Of a DNA stretch of 7,195 nt, positions 1 to 7,100 are shown in pieces. Position 1 is the first letter of the stretch. Every line of letters starts with the position of its first letter. The stretch covers positions 1 to 7,195 of the forward strand of contig JAKUSY010000154.1 of NCBI GenBank assembly GCA_022451445.1, read 5' to 3'. The notes under the pieces were generated by a model. That model did not search any database and was not told the origin of the DNA. It saw nothing but the letters and a program-made list of their open reading frames with translations. The position numbers and the translations under genes are program-made. This stretch comes from Planctomycetota bacterium. Its GTDB lineage: Bacteria > Planctomycetota > UBA8108.

Positions 1-2
1 CC

Positions 3-896
3 GGCCCGGTCGGCTGCGAGATGGCGCAGTGTTTCGCGCGCTTCGGCAGCGAGGTGACTCTCCTGGAGGTGGCCGGCGAGGTGCTTCCACGCGAAGATCC
101 CGAGGCCGCCGCCCTGGTGCGGGCGGCCCTCGAGGATGACGGGGTGCGCTGCCTGCTGGCGGCCGAGGTCCTGGATGTCAAGGAGGAGGACGGGGGCGCC
201 AGGATTCACTATCGCCAGGGGCAGGTCTCCGGAGCTGTCGAGGGAGACGAAATCCTGGTGGCGACCGGACGTATTCCCAACGTGGAGGGGCTGGGGCTCA
301 TCTCCGCCGGGGTGGGGATCGACGATTCCGGGATCAGCGTCGATGGGCAGCTCAGGACGGACAACCCGAGGATCTACGCGGTCGGGGACGTCTGCTCGCG
401 GGAGAGATTCACCCATGCGGCCGATGCACAGGCCCGCCTAGCGGTTCAGAACGCCCTCTTCTTCAGGAGGCTGGAGGTGCGTGGGCTGGTTGTTCCCCGC
501 TGCACCTATACCAGCCCGGAATTGGCCCATGTCGGTTTCGATCCCGATGGCGCCAGGCTGGCGGGAATGGAGGTTGACACCCTGACCGTGCCCATGGCGG
601 AGAACGACAGGGCTGTCCTCGATGGTGAAGAGACAGGCTTCCTGCGCCTGCATCTTCGCAGGGGCTCGGACAGGATCCTTGGCGCCACGGTTGTCTCGAG
701 CCGTGCTGGAGAGCTCATCTCGGAGCTGAGCCTCGCGATAACTCACGGGCTGGGACTGAGGAAGCTGGGAAGCGCCATCCGTCCCTACCCTACCCGCTCT
801 GAGGTGATCTCCCGCGCCTGCGGTAAGTGGCAGAAGAGGCGGCTGAGCCCGGGTCTCAGGAGAGTATTCGAGATCTTCCTGGGTATTTTCCGCTGA
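3..896 (+). CDS. FAD/NAD(P)-dependent disulfide oxidoreductase, mercuric-reductase-like (5' end outside window)
   Basis: The reading frame is open to the left edge, so the true start lies outside; the ATG at 21 is internal. The first visible residues, GPVGCEMAQCFARFGSEVTLLE, form the second Rossmann fold that binds NAD(P)H, with the acidic residue ending its second strand. Next come the TGRIPN motif near 264-281 and the FAD-contacting YAVGDV segment near 374-391. A C-terminal dimerisation domain follows, marked by YTSPELAHVGF near 507-539. In dihydrolipoamide dehydrogenases this domain carries a catalytic His-Glu pair in HxHPTxxE; here it reads RPYPTRSE, so Glu remains and His is Tyr. Mercuric-reductase-like flavoproteins also have Tyr there, and the basic tail (KWQKRRLSPGLRRVFE) resembles theirs. 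The redox-active CxxxxC would be upstream and unseen. Substrate is unknown. lipA follows after 56 bp on the same strand, so co-transcription is possible. The superfamily is certain; the subfamily is a good guess. Confidence 0.93.
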   Translation, partial: GPVGCEMAQCFARFGSEVTLLEVAGEVLPREDPEAAALVRAALEDDGVRCLLAAEVLDVKEEDGGARIHYRQGQVSGAVEGDEILVATGRIPNVEGLGLISAGVGIDDSGISVDGQLRTDNPRIYAVGDVCSRERFTHAADAQARLAVQNALFFRRLEVRGLVVPRCTYTSPELAHVGFDPDGARLAGMEVDTLTVPMAENDRAVLDGEETGFLRLHLRRGSDRILGATVVSSRAGELISELSLAITHGLGLRKLGSAIRPYPTRSEVISRACGKWQKRRLSPGLRRVFEIFLGIFR

Positions 897-952
897 AGGC
901 GTTCCGCTGCGGTGGACTATTTGCCGGGAACCCTCCGGCCTGAAGCGTTAGA

Positions 953-1984
953 ATGCTCGCCAGAGAGGCCACATCAGGAAACGCCAGGACCATGGTTCAC
1001 GCAGACAGCTCTGACACCCAGCCGGAGATGGAAGGATTCCACTCTCTGCCCGTGCTGTCCGCCGGGGGAGCGGTAGCCAGCGCGGCGCGTCCGAAGCATC
1101 CAGCCTGGGTGAAGGCGAAATTTTCCTACAATGAGCGCTACAAGTTCCTGGGTGAACGATTGAAGGCTCATGGGCTTCACACCGTCTGCGAGGAGGCTGA
1201 ATGTCCCAACATCGGCGAGTGCTGGGGCAACGGCACCGCCACCTTCATGTTGCTTGGCGATGTCTGCACCCGGGGCTGCAATTTCTGTTCTGTCACCAGC
1301 GGCAAACCCGAAACGCTGGATGAGAACGAGCCGGCGAAGGTTGCCGAGGTTATCGAAGATCTCGGGCTCGACTACGCAGTGCTCACCTCCGTGAATCGCG
1401 ACGACCTGGCAGACCAGGGTTCCGTCGCCTTCGCCGCGACCATCGATGCGATCCACAGCCGTCTTCCTTCCTGCAGGGTTGAGGCCCTGGTGCCTGATTT
1501 CCAGGGCTCGCGCAAGTGCATCGCCCGCGTTGTGGATACGGCGCTCTACGTCTTCGCCCACAACATAGAGACCGTTCCGAGGCTCTATGACAGGGTCCGC
1601 CCCGGGGCCGGCTATGTTCGTTCGCTGGAGGTTCTCAGCGCGGCCGGGGAAATTTCCCGGGAGCCCCCGGTTCTCGAGAACCGCGAGGGTCCGCTGCTGA
1701 CCAAGTCGGGTCTCATGCTCGGCCTGGGAGAGACGAGGGAGGAGCTGCTGGAGGTATTCGCCGACCTGCGCAGGCATGACGTCGATATTCTCACCCTCGG
1801 CCAGTATCTGCAGCCTACCGCCCGCCAGCTCGATGTCTTCCGCTACGTGACTCCCGGTGAATTCGCCGAGCTGCAGCGAGAGGCCGAGAGCATGGGCTTC
1901 CTGCAGGTCGTCTCCGGGCCGCTGGTCAGGAGTTCCTACCATGCCTGGGAAACGCCGGCCGCGCTCGCCGGGCGTGACGAATAA
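953..1984 (+). CDS. lipA: Lipoyl synthase (radical SAM)
   Basis: LipA inserts two sulfur atoms into protein-bound octanoyl groups, making the lipoyl cofactor of 2-oxoacid dehydrogenases and the glycine cleavage H protein. Both iron-sulfur motifs are complete: the auxiliary sulfur-donor cluster CEEAECPNIGEC (C79, C84, C90; CX4CX5C) and the radical-SAM cluster CTRGCNFC (C105, C109, C112; CX3CX2C). Other family signatures are HNIETVPRLY (203-212), TKSGLMLGLGE (250-260), TLGQYLQPT (281-289) and the C-terminal RSSYHA (326-331), whose serine contacts the auxiliary cluster in characterised homologues. At 343 aa it is slightly long. The extra length is an N-terminal extension before RPKHPAW and about ten additional residues near 231-248. 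The start is uncertain: ATG 953 has no Shine-Dalgarno, and ATGs at 992 and 1028 are in frame and would still leave the whole core intact. Cytoplasmic. Function is near certain; only the start is in doubt. Confidence 0.97.
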   Translation: MLAREATSGNARTMVHADSSDTQPEMEGFHSLPVLSAGGAVASAARPKHPAWVKAKFSYNERYKFLGERLKAHGLHTVCEEAECPNIGECWGNGTATFMLLGDVCTRGCNFCSVTSGKPETLDENEPAKVAEVIEDLGLDYAVLTSVNRDDLADQGSVAFAATIDAIHSRLPSCRVEALVPDFQGSRKCIARVVDTALYVFAHNIETVPRLYDRVRPGAGYVRSLEVLSAAGEISREPPVLENREGPLLTKSGLMLGLGETREELLEVFADLRRHDVDILTLGQYLQPTARQLDVFRYVTPGEFAELQREAESMGFLQVVSGPLVRSSYHAWETPAALAGRDE

Positions 1985-2014
1985 ACCCGGGTGCCAGAAA
2001 ACGGAGCTAATGGC

Positions 2015-2042
2015 TTGACGACTGCGATGTCCTTTCTATCAT
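2015..2042 (+). promoter_or_regulatory. Sigma-70-type promoter for tRNA-Glu
   Basis: A -35 box TTGACG (2015-2020) and a -10 box TATCAT (2037-2042) are separated by 16 bp. Each differs from consensus at one position. The bases after the -10 box are GC-rich (AGCAGGGCGC), as is common in growth-rate-controlled stable-RNA promoters. The predicted transcript would begin near 2049-2051, giving a leader of about 30 nt before the mature tRNA. The position between the lipA stop and the tRNA fits well. Confidence 0.75.
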
Positions 2043-2079
2043 AGCAGGGCGCTTCTTATCGAAAGGTGGAAGCAAGTAG

Positions 2080-2157
2080 GGCCCCATCGTCTAGCCTGGT
2101 CCAGGACACAAGGTTCTCATCCTTGTAACCGGGGTTCAACTCCCCTTGGGGTCACCA
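2080..2157 (+). tRNA. tRNA-Glu, anticodon CTC
   Basis: This is a complete cloverleaf of 78 nt including an encoded CCA. The acceptor stem GGCCCCA (2080-2086) pairs with TGGGGTC (2147-2153) through one G-U pair. The D stem GTCT (2089-2092) pairs with GGAC (2104-2107). The anticodon stem CAAGG (2109-2113) pairs with CCTTG (2121-2125) around the loop TTCTCAT, placing CTC at 2116-2118, which reads the glutamate codon GAG. The T stem GGGG (2131-2134) pairs with CCCC (2142-2145) around TTCAACT, and the closing 49-65 pair is a C/T mismatch. The discriminator base is A (2154) and CCA is at 2155-2157. The GTCTAG...CCAGGACA D-arm is typical of bacterial tRNA-Glu. It has its own promoter and terminator. 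It should supply the abundant GAG codons seen in the neighbouring genes. Confidence 0.97.
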
Positions 2158-2167
2158 TTCTTTCGCC

Positions 2168-2199
2168 GGCCGCGGCGAGAGCGTCGCGGCCCTTTTTTT
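2168..2199 (+). terminator. Intrinsic (Rho-independent) terminator of tRNA-Glu
   Basis: GGCCGCGGCG (2168-2177), an AGAG tetraloop (2178-2181) and CGTCGCGGCC (2182-2191) form a 10-bp, very GC-rich hairpin with one G-U pair. It is followed after one C by seven consecutive T residues (2193-2199). It starts 11 nt after the tRNA CCA end, so it should end that transcript and separate it from the next gene. Confidence 0.9.
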
Positions 2200-2264
2200 C
2201 ACAATGACCGCAGGTCGCTGAGAGCCGCAGGCGGAATCCGGCAGCGGCCGGGAGGGACGGGTTA

Positions 2265-2639
2265 ATGTCGGTGAGCATCGAGATCGAGGTTGGAGGGCTG
2301 ATTCTGCAGGGTGAGCTTGCGGCAACCGGTTGCGCCGGGGCGATTGTCGAGAGTCTTCCGCTCGAGACGTCCTTCAATACCTGGGGGGAGGAGTTTTATT
2401 TCGAGATTCCAGTCATCTGCGAGGCGGATGAAACCGCCACCATCGATGTGGAGGTCGGCACGATCGGCTACTGGCCGCCGGGCCGTGCGCTGGCGATTTT
2501 TTTCGGCAGGACCCCCATGAGCACTACCGATAAACCTGTTCCGGCCAGTGAAGTGAACCTGGTCGGCAGGCTCGAGGATGCTGAAAAACTGGTCGATTTC
2601 ATGTCGGAAGATCGAATTATTGTCCGGCGGGTTGAATAG
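2265..2639 (+). CDS. Cyclophilin-like protein of the TM1367 type
   Basis: This 124-aa protein has no signal peptide and is likely cytoplasmic. Its central segments SFNTWGEEFYFEIPV (36-50), VEVGTIGYWPPGRALAIFFG (62-81) and RTPMS...PASEVNLVGR match the small bacterial/archaeal cyclophilin-like beta-barrel family whose structural representative is Thermotoga maritima TM1367. I place it in the Pfam cyclophilin-like family formerly called DUF369; this is from memory of the motifs, not a search. Full length matches the family. Biochemical role is unknown: the fold resembles cyclophilin, but prolyl isomerase activity should not be assumed. A strong Shine-Dalgarno GGAGGG (2251-2256) sits 8 nt before the ATG and fixes the start. 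The gene begins 65 bp after the tRNA terminator, so it needs its own promoter, which I could not identify. The SelW-like gene follows after 82 bp. Confidence 0.88.
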   Translation: MSVSIEIEVGGLILQGELAATGCAGAIVESLPLETSFNTWGEEFYFEIPVICEADETATIDVEVGTIGYWPPGRALAIFFGRTPMSTTDKPVPASEVNLVGRLEDAEKLVDFMSEDRIIVRRVE

Positions 2640-2721
2640 AATTTCCCCGGCGGCGTCAAAAAGGCTGGTTCACCGGAGTCCTGACCTTACAATCCATCCG
2701 CGCCTGGGAGCGTTAAGATCC

Positions 2722-3030
2722 ATGCAGAAATTGACGAGCAACCTCGAGCTGAAACGGGCTCTCTTCCCCGGCCTGCGCGCGGGTCTTCCCGGCAGGAAGG
2801 CTCCGGCTGCCTCGGTAGCGATTGAATATTGCGTGCCGGGCAATTACCAACGGCTCGCCGTGAGCCTCGCGGAGGCCATCGAGGCCGAGCTGGGCGAGAC
2901 CGCGCAGCTGCTTCCATCTCGTGATGGGGTCTTCGAGGTCTCCGTCCACGGCAGGGTCGTGTTTTCAAAGCGCGCCTGCTCACGCTTCCCCGATCACGAA
3001 GAGATCTTCTACCACCTGCGGAAGCGCTGA
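2722..3030 (+). CDS. SelW/Rdx-family thioredoxin-fold protein with degenerate CxxG motif
   Basis: This 102-aa protein contains the selenoprotein-W-like (Rdx) core: VAIEYCVPGNYQRLAVSLAEAI (from about 32), a PSRDGVFEVSVHGRVVFSKR strand-turn-strand (65-84), and the C-terminal RFPDHEEIFYHL. Rdx proteins have a thioredoxin-like fold with a CxxC or CxxU motif after the first strand. Here Cys37 is present (codon 2830-2832), but the second position is Gly40 (GGC, 2839-2841), one base from the Cys codon TGC. The frame is open upstream to 2578, but that extension would overlap the preceding gene and carries no family sequence. ATG 2722 is preferred, with a modest GGGAG (2706-2710) 11 nt upstream. The first 30 residues are basic and not typical of the family. 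Substrate is unknown; a thiol-redox role is a family inference weakened by the missing Cys. It converges with the esterase gene, 41 bp away. Confidence 0.85.
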   Translation: MQKLTSNLELKRALFPGLRAGLPGRKAPAASVAIEYCVPGNYQRLAVSLAEAIEAELGETAQLLPSRDGVFEVSVHGRVVFSKRACSRFPDHEEIFYHLRKR

Positions 3031-3071
3031 TTTCCCGCCGGCGGACGGCCGAGAGCGGTCCGTTGACGGAA

Positions 3072-3950
3072 TCACTCCCCGGGAGATTTCTTTTCCGGCC
3101 GGTCTCCATCTGCCCCGGCGAGCAGGGCGACGGCCTCGGGCAGCCAGCCGCTGCCCCAGGAGTGTTGCCGCCTGGGTCCATCGCGCCAGTGGTGCTCGAT
3201 CTTCAGCGCGTCCATCCAGCCGTGGGCCTTCAGATGGTGGCTGCGAAAATTACCGTAATAACCCAGGAGGGCCAGGCGTTTTCCTCTCCCCAGGCGTCCA
3301 CTATTTTTCTTCAACAGCTTCTCGACCCGGTATTTTTCGAAGTTCTCCCGGCCGCCGAAGATGGGTCCTGTTCCGAAGGGTCCGGGCTTGTCGAGAGCCA
3401 GGGGAGCATCGAAGGCCGCGGCGGCGGCGAACAGGTCCGGGTTTCTCAGCAGAAGCGTGAAGGCGCCCCAGCCGGATTTACTGAAGCCAACCAGCAGCCG
3501 GCCTTTTTTTCCTTCCGTCGCAGGGTAGGTTTTTTCAATAAACGGCAGGACGATCCTGGTGAGATAGGATTCCTGGCGGATGCGTGGATCGTCCGGATGG
3601 TCGGCGTACCAGGGTAGATGCGAAAAGGTCGGAGCAACGCAGATCAGCCCGTGCTTGTCGTGCAGTCCTGCCCGGCGGACGGTCTCCAGGCCGTTTCCCC
3701 AGCGCTCTCCGTCGAGCGCCTCGACCGGAAGAACATAGAGGACCCTGTAGAGGCGGTTTTTCTCGACCTTCGATGGAAGGAGTACCCTGATCTTCGTGGT
3801 GCCCGCCTGGTAGGCGGACTTCACCGTGTGAAGAATGAAAGGGCCATCGCGTCCGGCGGCTGAGAATTCCGGCCGATCCCGGTCGGCTCCAGGGCCTTGA
3901 CTCTGCTGGAGGAGGAATAGGGCCAGTGGCAGGATGTATCGCAGCGACAT
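3072..3950 (-). CDS. Secreted alpha/beta-hydrolase, putative esterase
   Basis: From the preferred start this is 292 aa. An N-terminal MSLRYILPLALFLLQQSQG looks like a signal peptide, predicting export. The nucleophile elbow is GFSKSGWGAF, with Ser157 (GxSxS) the likely nucleophile, followed by LLLRNPDLFAAAAAFDAPL. Near the C terminus, YYGNFRSHHLKAHGWMDAL and RDGPRRQHSWGSGWLPEAV supply the probable catalytic histidine (His263 in HSWGSGW). The candidate acid is not certain; Asp181 in FDAPL is conserved-looking but may be structural. The layout is that of esterase-D/feruloyl-esterase-type hydrolases, which cleave ester bonds of unknown substrates here. The frame extends to an upstream ATG at 4025, which would add 25 residues without hydrophobic character; the signal peptide favours 3950, although neither start has a clear Shine-Dalgarno. 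It is divergent from the LTD-CotH gene and convergent with the SelW-like gene. Confidence 0.87.
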   Translation of the reverse strand: MSLRYILPLALFLLQQSQGPGADRDRPEFSAAGRDGPFILHTVKSAYQAGTTKIRVLLPSKVEKNRLYRVLYVLPVEALDGERWGNGLETVRRAGLHDKHGLICVAPTFSHLPWYADHPDDPRIRQESYLTRIVLPFIEKTYPATEGKKGRLLVGFSKSGWGAFTLLLRNPDLFAAAAAFDAPLALDKPGPFGTGPIFGGRENFEKYRVEKLLKKNSGRLGRGKRLALLGYYGNFRSHHLKAHGWMDALKIEHHWRDGPRRQHSWGSGWLPEAVALLAGADGDRPEKKSPGE

Positions 3951-4029
3951 GGATCTCGATCGTGGATGAGACGGCACGTCAATTCCCCGGCCGACACCGT
4001 GAATTTGCTCGAGGAAAACCCGCATAAAC

Positions 4030-4128
4030 GCGTTGTTTCAGATGCCCTGTTGGTTCGTTTTCAGTGTAGCCCAAATTGAGTCGGGGCCTTACTATTGTAT
4101 TGGGGCAAATCAATATACACATTGGCGA
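4030..4128. promoter_or_regulatory. AT-richer divergent intergenic region, probable promoters
   Basis: This stretch lies between two divergently transcribed genes and is visibly more AT-rich than its surroundings, especially 4089-4122 (TTACTATTGTAT, CAATATACAC). That is expected of a region holding promoters in both directions. Candidate -10 elements are TATACA (4114-4119) on the plus strand and TACACT on the minus strand (4068-4063). Neither has a convincing -35 at the right distance, so the exact sites are not called. No operator-like inverted repeat stood out. Confidence 0.4.
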
Positions 4129-7100
4129 ATGACCGCGGAGTTTCAATTGGCTGGTCAAAGAAGCGAAGGTAAGCTCGGAAGTGGCCGCTCAAGCCGTTTT
4201 TTCGGTTTCTTGACGGTCCTGTTCCTGGGCCTGTGGACCCAGGCCGCGGGGTACTGCTCGGTAGTCATCAACGAGGTTCATTACTATCCCCCGGCTCCGG
4301 ATGGAAGAGATCTCGAGTTCATCGAGCTCTACAATTCCGGGCCCGTGGCGGTTTCGCTCGAGGGCTGGAAGCTCGAGGGGGGCGTCTATTTTGAATTTCC
4401 CGCCGGCTCCGCCATCGAGGCCTCCGGCTTCGTCGTTATTTGCCGTGACAGGAATTATTTCGCCGGCAGCTTCAACCTGGAGGAATCCGATCTTCTCGGT
4501 GACTTTAACGGGACCCTCGACAATGACGGGGACAATGTGCTGCTGCTCGATGGGATGAATGCCGTCGTCGATGTCTTGAAGTACGATGACAGGCTCCCCT
4601 GGCCGGAGGGATCGGACTCGGTCGATGGGGGCGGAGCCTCGCTCGAGCGTGTGTGTGTGTCGGCCGCGTCGAATCTTCCCACCAATTGGTCCGTCGCGAC
4701 GGCGAATACCCCGACGCCTCTGGCCGCCAATTCCAGGCTCGAATGTCCTCCGACTCCAGTGTTCGTGGCGGATGTCGTCATCAACGAGATTCACTACCAT
4801 CCCGCGGGCGACTCCGAGCACCTCGAGGAGTTCGTCGAGCTCTACAATCATGGCCGGCAGGCGGTTGACCTGGGAGGTTGGAGCTTCACCGGAATAGAAT
4901 TCGTCATTCCCCAGGGAACGATTCTCGGAGCGGGAGATTACGTGGTGGTCTGCCGTAACGCTGAGCACATCAGCAATGCCTACGGCGTGGCGAACGTCCT
5001 GGGTGACTTCGCCGGACAACTTTCCAATAGCGGAGAGAGAATCTCGCTGCTGGACGGTGATGGCGCGTTCGTGGATGCGGTGCGCTACTCCGACGGTGGA
5101 GAGTGGCCCTGGGAAGCCGATGGAGAGGGGCGTAGTCTCGAGAAGTTCACGGCCGGCGCCGACAGCGGCGATCCTGCCAGCTGGACCAGCAGCGCGATCA
5201 GCCCTGGTGATTTCGCCACGGTATCCATGGTCGGCCCGCTTGGCAGGCTGGTTATCCAGCGGCTTCTTATCGCGATCAACGGTGGTGGAGAGTTCGTTAT
5301 CGACAATGTCCGCCTGCGCCCGATCGCGAATCCGGATCTGGACCTGATCGTGAATGGTGATTTCGAGGCCGGAGCCGAGGGGTGGGATATCCGCGGCAAC
5401 GCGGAGGCCTCCAGCGTGGTGGATGGACTTGGTGTCGATGGCAGCCGCGGGCTTCGCCTGTTGACCCAGGCCTCCTGCGGCGAGGGGTGCTTTTCCTGTT
5501 CCTCGAGAGACACCGTCGCCCAGTCTTTCAGGCCGGACAGCGAGCTGGACCGCGAGGCGGATTACAGGCTCTCCTTCGATTTCAAGTACATCGAGGGTGA
5601 CTCCAACCTGTCTCTGAGGCTCCTGCGCGGAGTGGAAATCTGTCTCAACGAGAAGCTCGTGAGCCCCGGGGTGGCTAATTCAGCCCGGGTGGATACGCTT
5701 CCTCCCTTTATCTCAGATCACGGCAGGTATCCCCGGGAGCCCACCTCGGAGGATCGCACCTGGATTTCCGCCAGGGTGCGCACCCCCGGCGATCTGGCCC
5801 TCGAGTCGGTCGAATTGAATTACATGGCGGGCGAGAATGATCCAGTCACCCTGCAGATGTTCGATGATGGACAGCATGGCGATGGTTTCGTCCTTGACGG
5901 TGTCTACGGGGTGGAGATTCCCTCCCTCTTTGAGCACAACACCGAGGTCTATTACCGGGTTGTGGCCAGGGCCGCGGATGGAAGTGTCGGGGCCGGCCCT
6001 CGCTCCCATAGCGGAACCCGTATGGTCAAGCGGGAGCTGCACGGGTTCTACGTCAATGATGAGCAGCCTGACACCAGCCTTCCGGTCTATCACATCCTGA
6101 TACCGGGGGTGAATGCCGCCAATCCCCGGGCCATCAACGCCGTGCTGAACTGCGATAATCTGCGGCCGGGTTCGTTTGTCTATCGCGGCGACATCTATCC
6201 CGAGGTGGGAATGCGATTCCGGGGCAATACCGCCTGCATCCAAGATAAGAGAAACCTCAAGTTCCGGTTCAACAGGGGCCGGTATTTCAAGGGCCTGAGA
6301 AAGCTCAATCTCCAGGGTCTGTGGACCGACAAGTCGTTGATCCGCGAACACCTCGCCTGGGACTTCATTCGCCAGCTCGGTATTCCCTACTGCGAGACCG
6401 AGTATGTCAGGGTTCATTTCAATGGCCGCTATCACGGGCTCTTCCTCTCGCTCGAGCATCCTGACAGCAGGTTCCTCGAGAGAAACGGTTTCGAGGGAGA
6501 CGACTGCCTCTACAAGGCCAAGCAGCCGCCGCGCGATGGCGGGACACCGATCGGGGTCGCCGCCCACAGCCGGGTTTCCGATTACGCGGCCTATTGGGAG
6601 CAGGAGACCTGCGAAAACGAGGACTTCACCGCCCTGGCCGATTTCGTCGGTGACATGCATCTCGACGGGGTGGGGGGATCCTCGGCGGCGTTCTTCCAGG
6701 AGCGCAGCATGCCGGAGCAGCTCATCGGCTACCAGCTGGCCCAGACGGTGCTCAACAATATCGACAGCTTCGCGATGAACCACTTCCTGTGCTGGAACAG
6801 GGAGTCCGACAAGTGGACGCTTCTCACCTGGGATATGGACCTGGTGTTCGGAAAGAATTTTGATCCGGATGTTCGCCCGGTGGGAACCATCAACGATTGC
6901 ATGCTCAGTCCGGGCCGCGATCTGAACCCCTGGTTTTCGACCTCGGTTCGGGGCAATTCCCGCCTGCACTACTTCATGGACTTCTTTTTCAGCGCATCGG
7001 ATGGCTATTACCAGCGTGCCTACCTGGTCAGGCTCTGGGATCTTCTGCAGGAGAAGTACACCACTGGTGCCTATGAGTTAATCATTCAGGATCTGGAGGA

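Noticed and set aside
974..1942. 322-codon minus-strand open frame opposite lipA
   Set aside because: lipA on the plus strand has both cysteine clusters and all family motifs; the antisense product matches nothing recognisable.
2080..2157. tRNA-Glu as an integration (att) site
   Set aside because: No duplicated tRNA 3' end, integrase or mobile gene is visible in the window.
2117..2377. 86-codon minus-strand open frame ending in the tRNA
   Set aside because: Its C-terminal VTPRGVEPRLQG is the translated antisense of the tRNA-Glu T arm and anticodon arm, a classic false gene.
2688..2693. TACAAT as a -10 box for the SelW-like gene
   Set aside because: The hexamer is good and well placed, but the sequence at -35 distance (CTGGTT) is poor, and a single hexamer is too weak to call.
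3035..3062. Possible bidirectional terminator between the convergent SelW-like and esterase genes
   Set aside because: There is a perfect CCGCCGGCGG palindrome and a weak CGGAC/GTCCG stem, but no T-tract on either strand, so a terminator cannot be supported.
2687..3181. 164-codon minus-strand open frame over the SelW-like gene
   Set aside because: Arg/Pro-rich low-complexity translation typical of a GC-rich shadow; it also overlaps the end of the esterase gene.
3063..3617. 184-codon plus-strand open frame opposite the esterase
   Set aside because: Antisense to the esterase, which has a signal peptide, a GFSKSGWG elbow and a C-terminal His motif; this frame shows no domain.
4189..5019. 276-codon minus-strand open frame opposite the LTD region
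   Set aside because: Antisense shadow: repeated ELDELEISS / VMNLVDD segments are simply the reverse strand of the duplicated LTD motifs.
5713..6969. 418-codon minus-strand open frame opposite the CotH region
   Set aside because: It is antisense to the well-supported LTD-CotH gene, its translation shows no family motif, and long antisense frames are expected in high-GC DNA.
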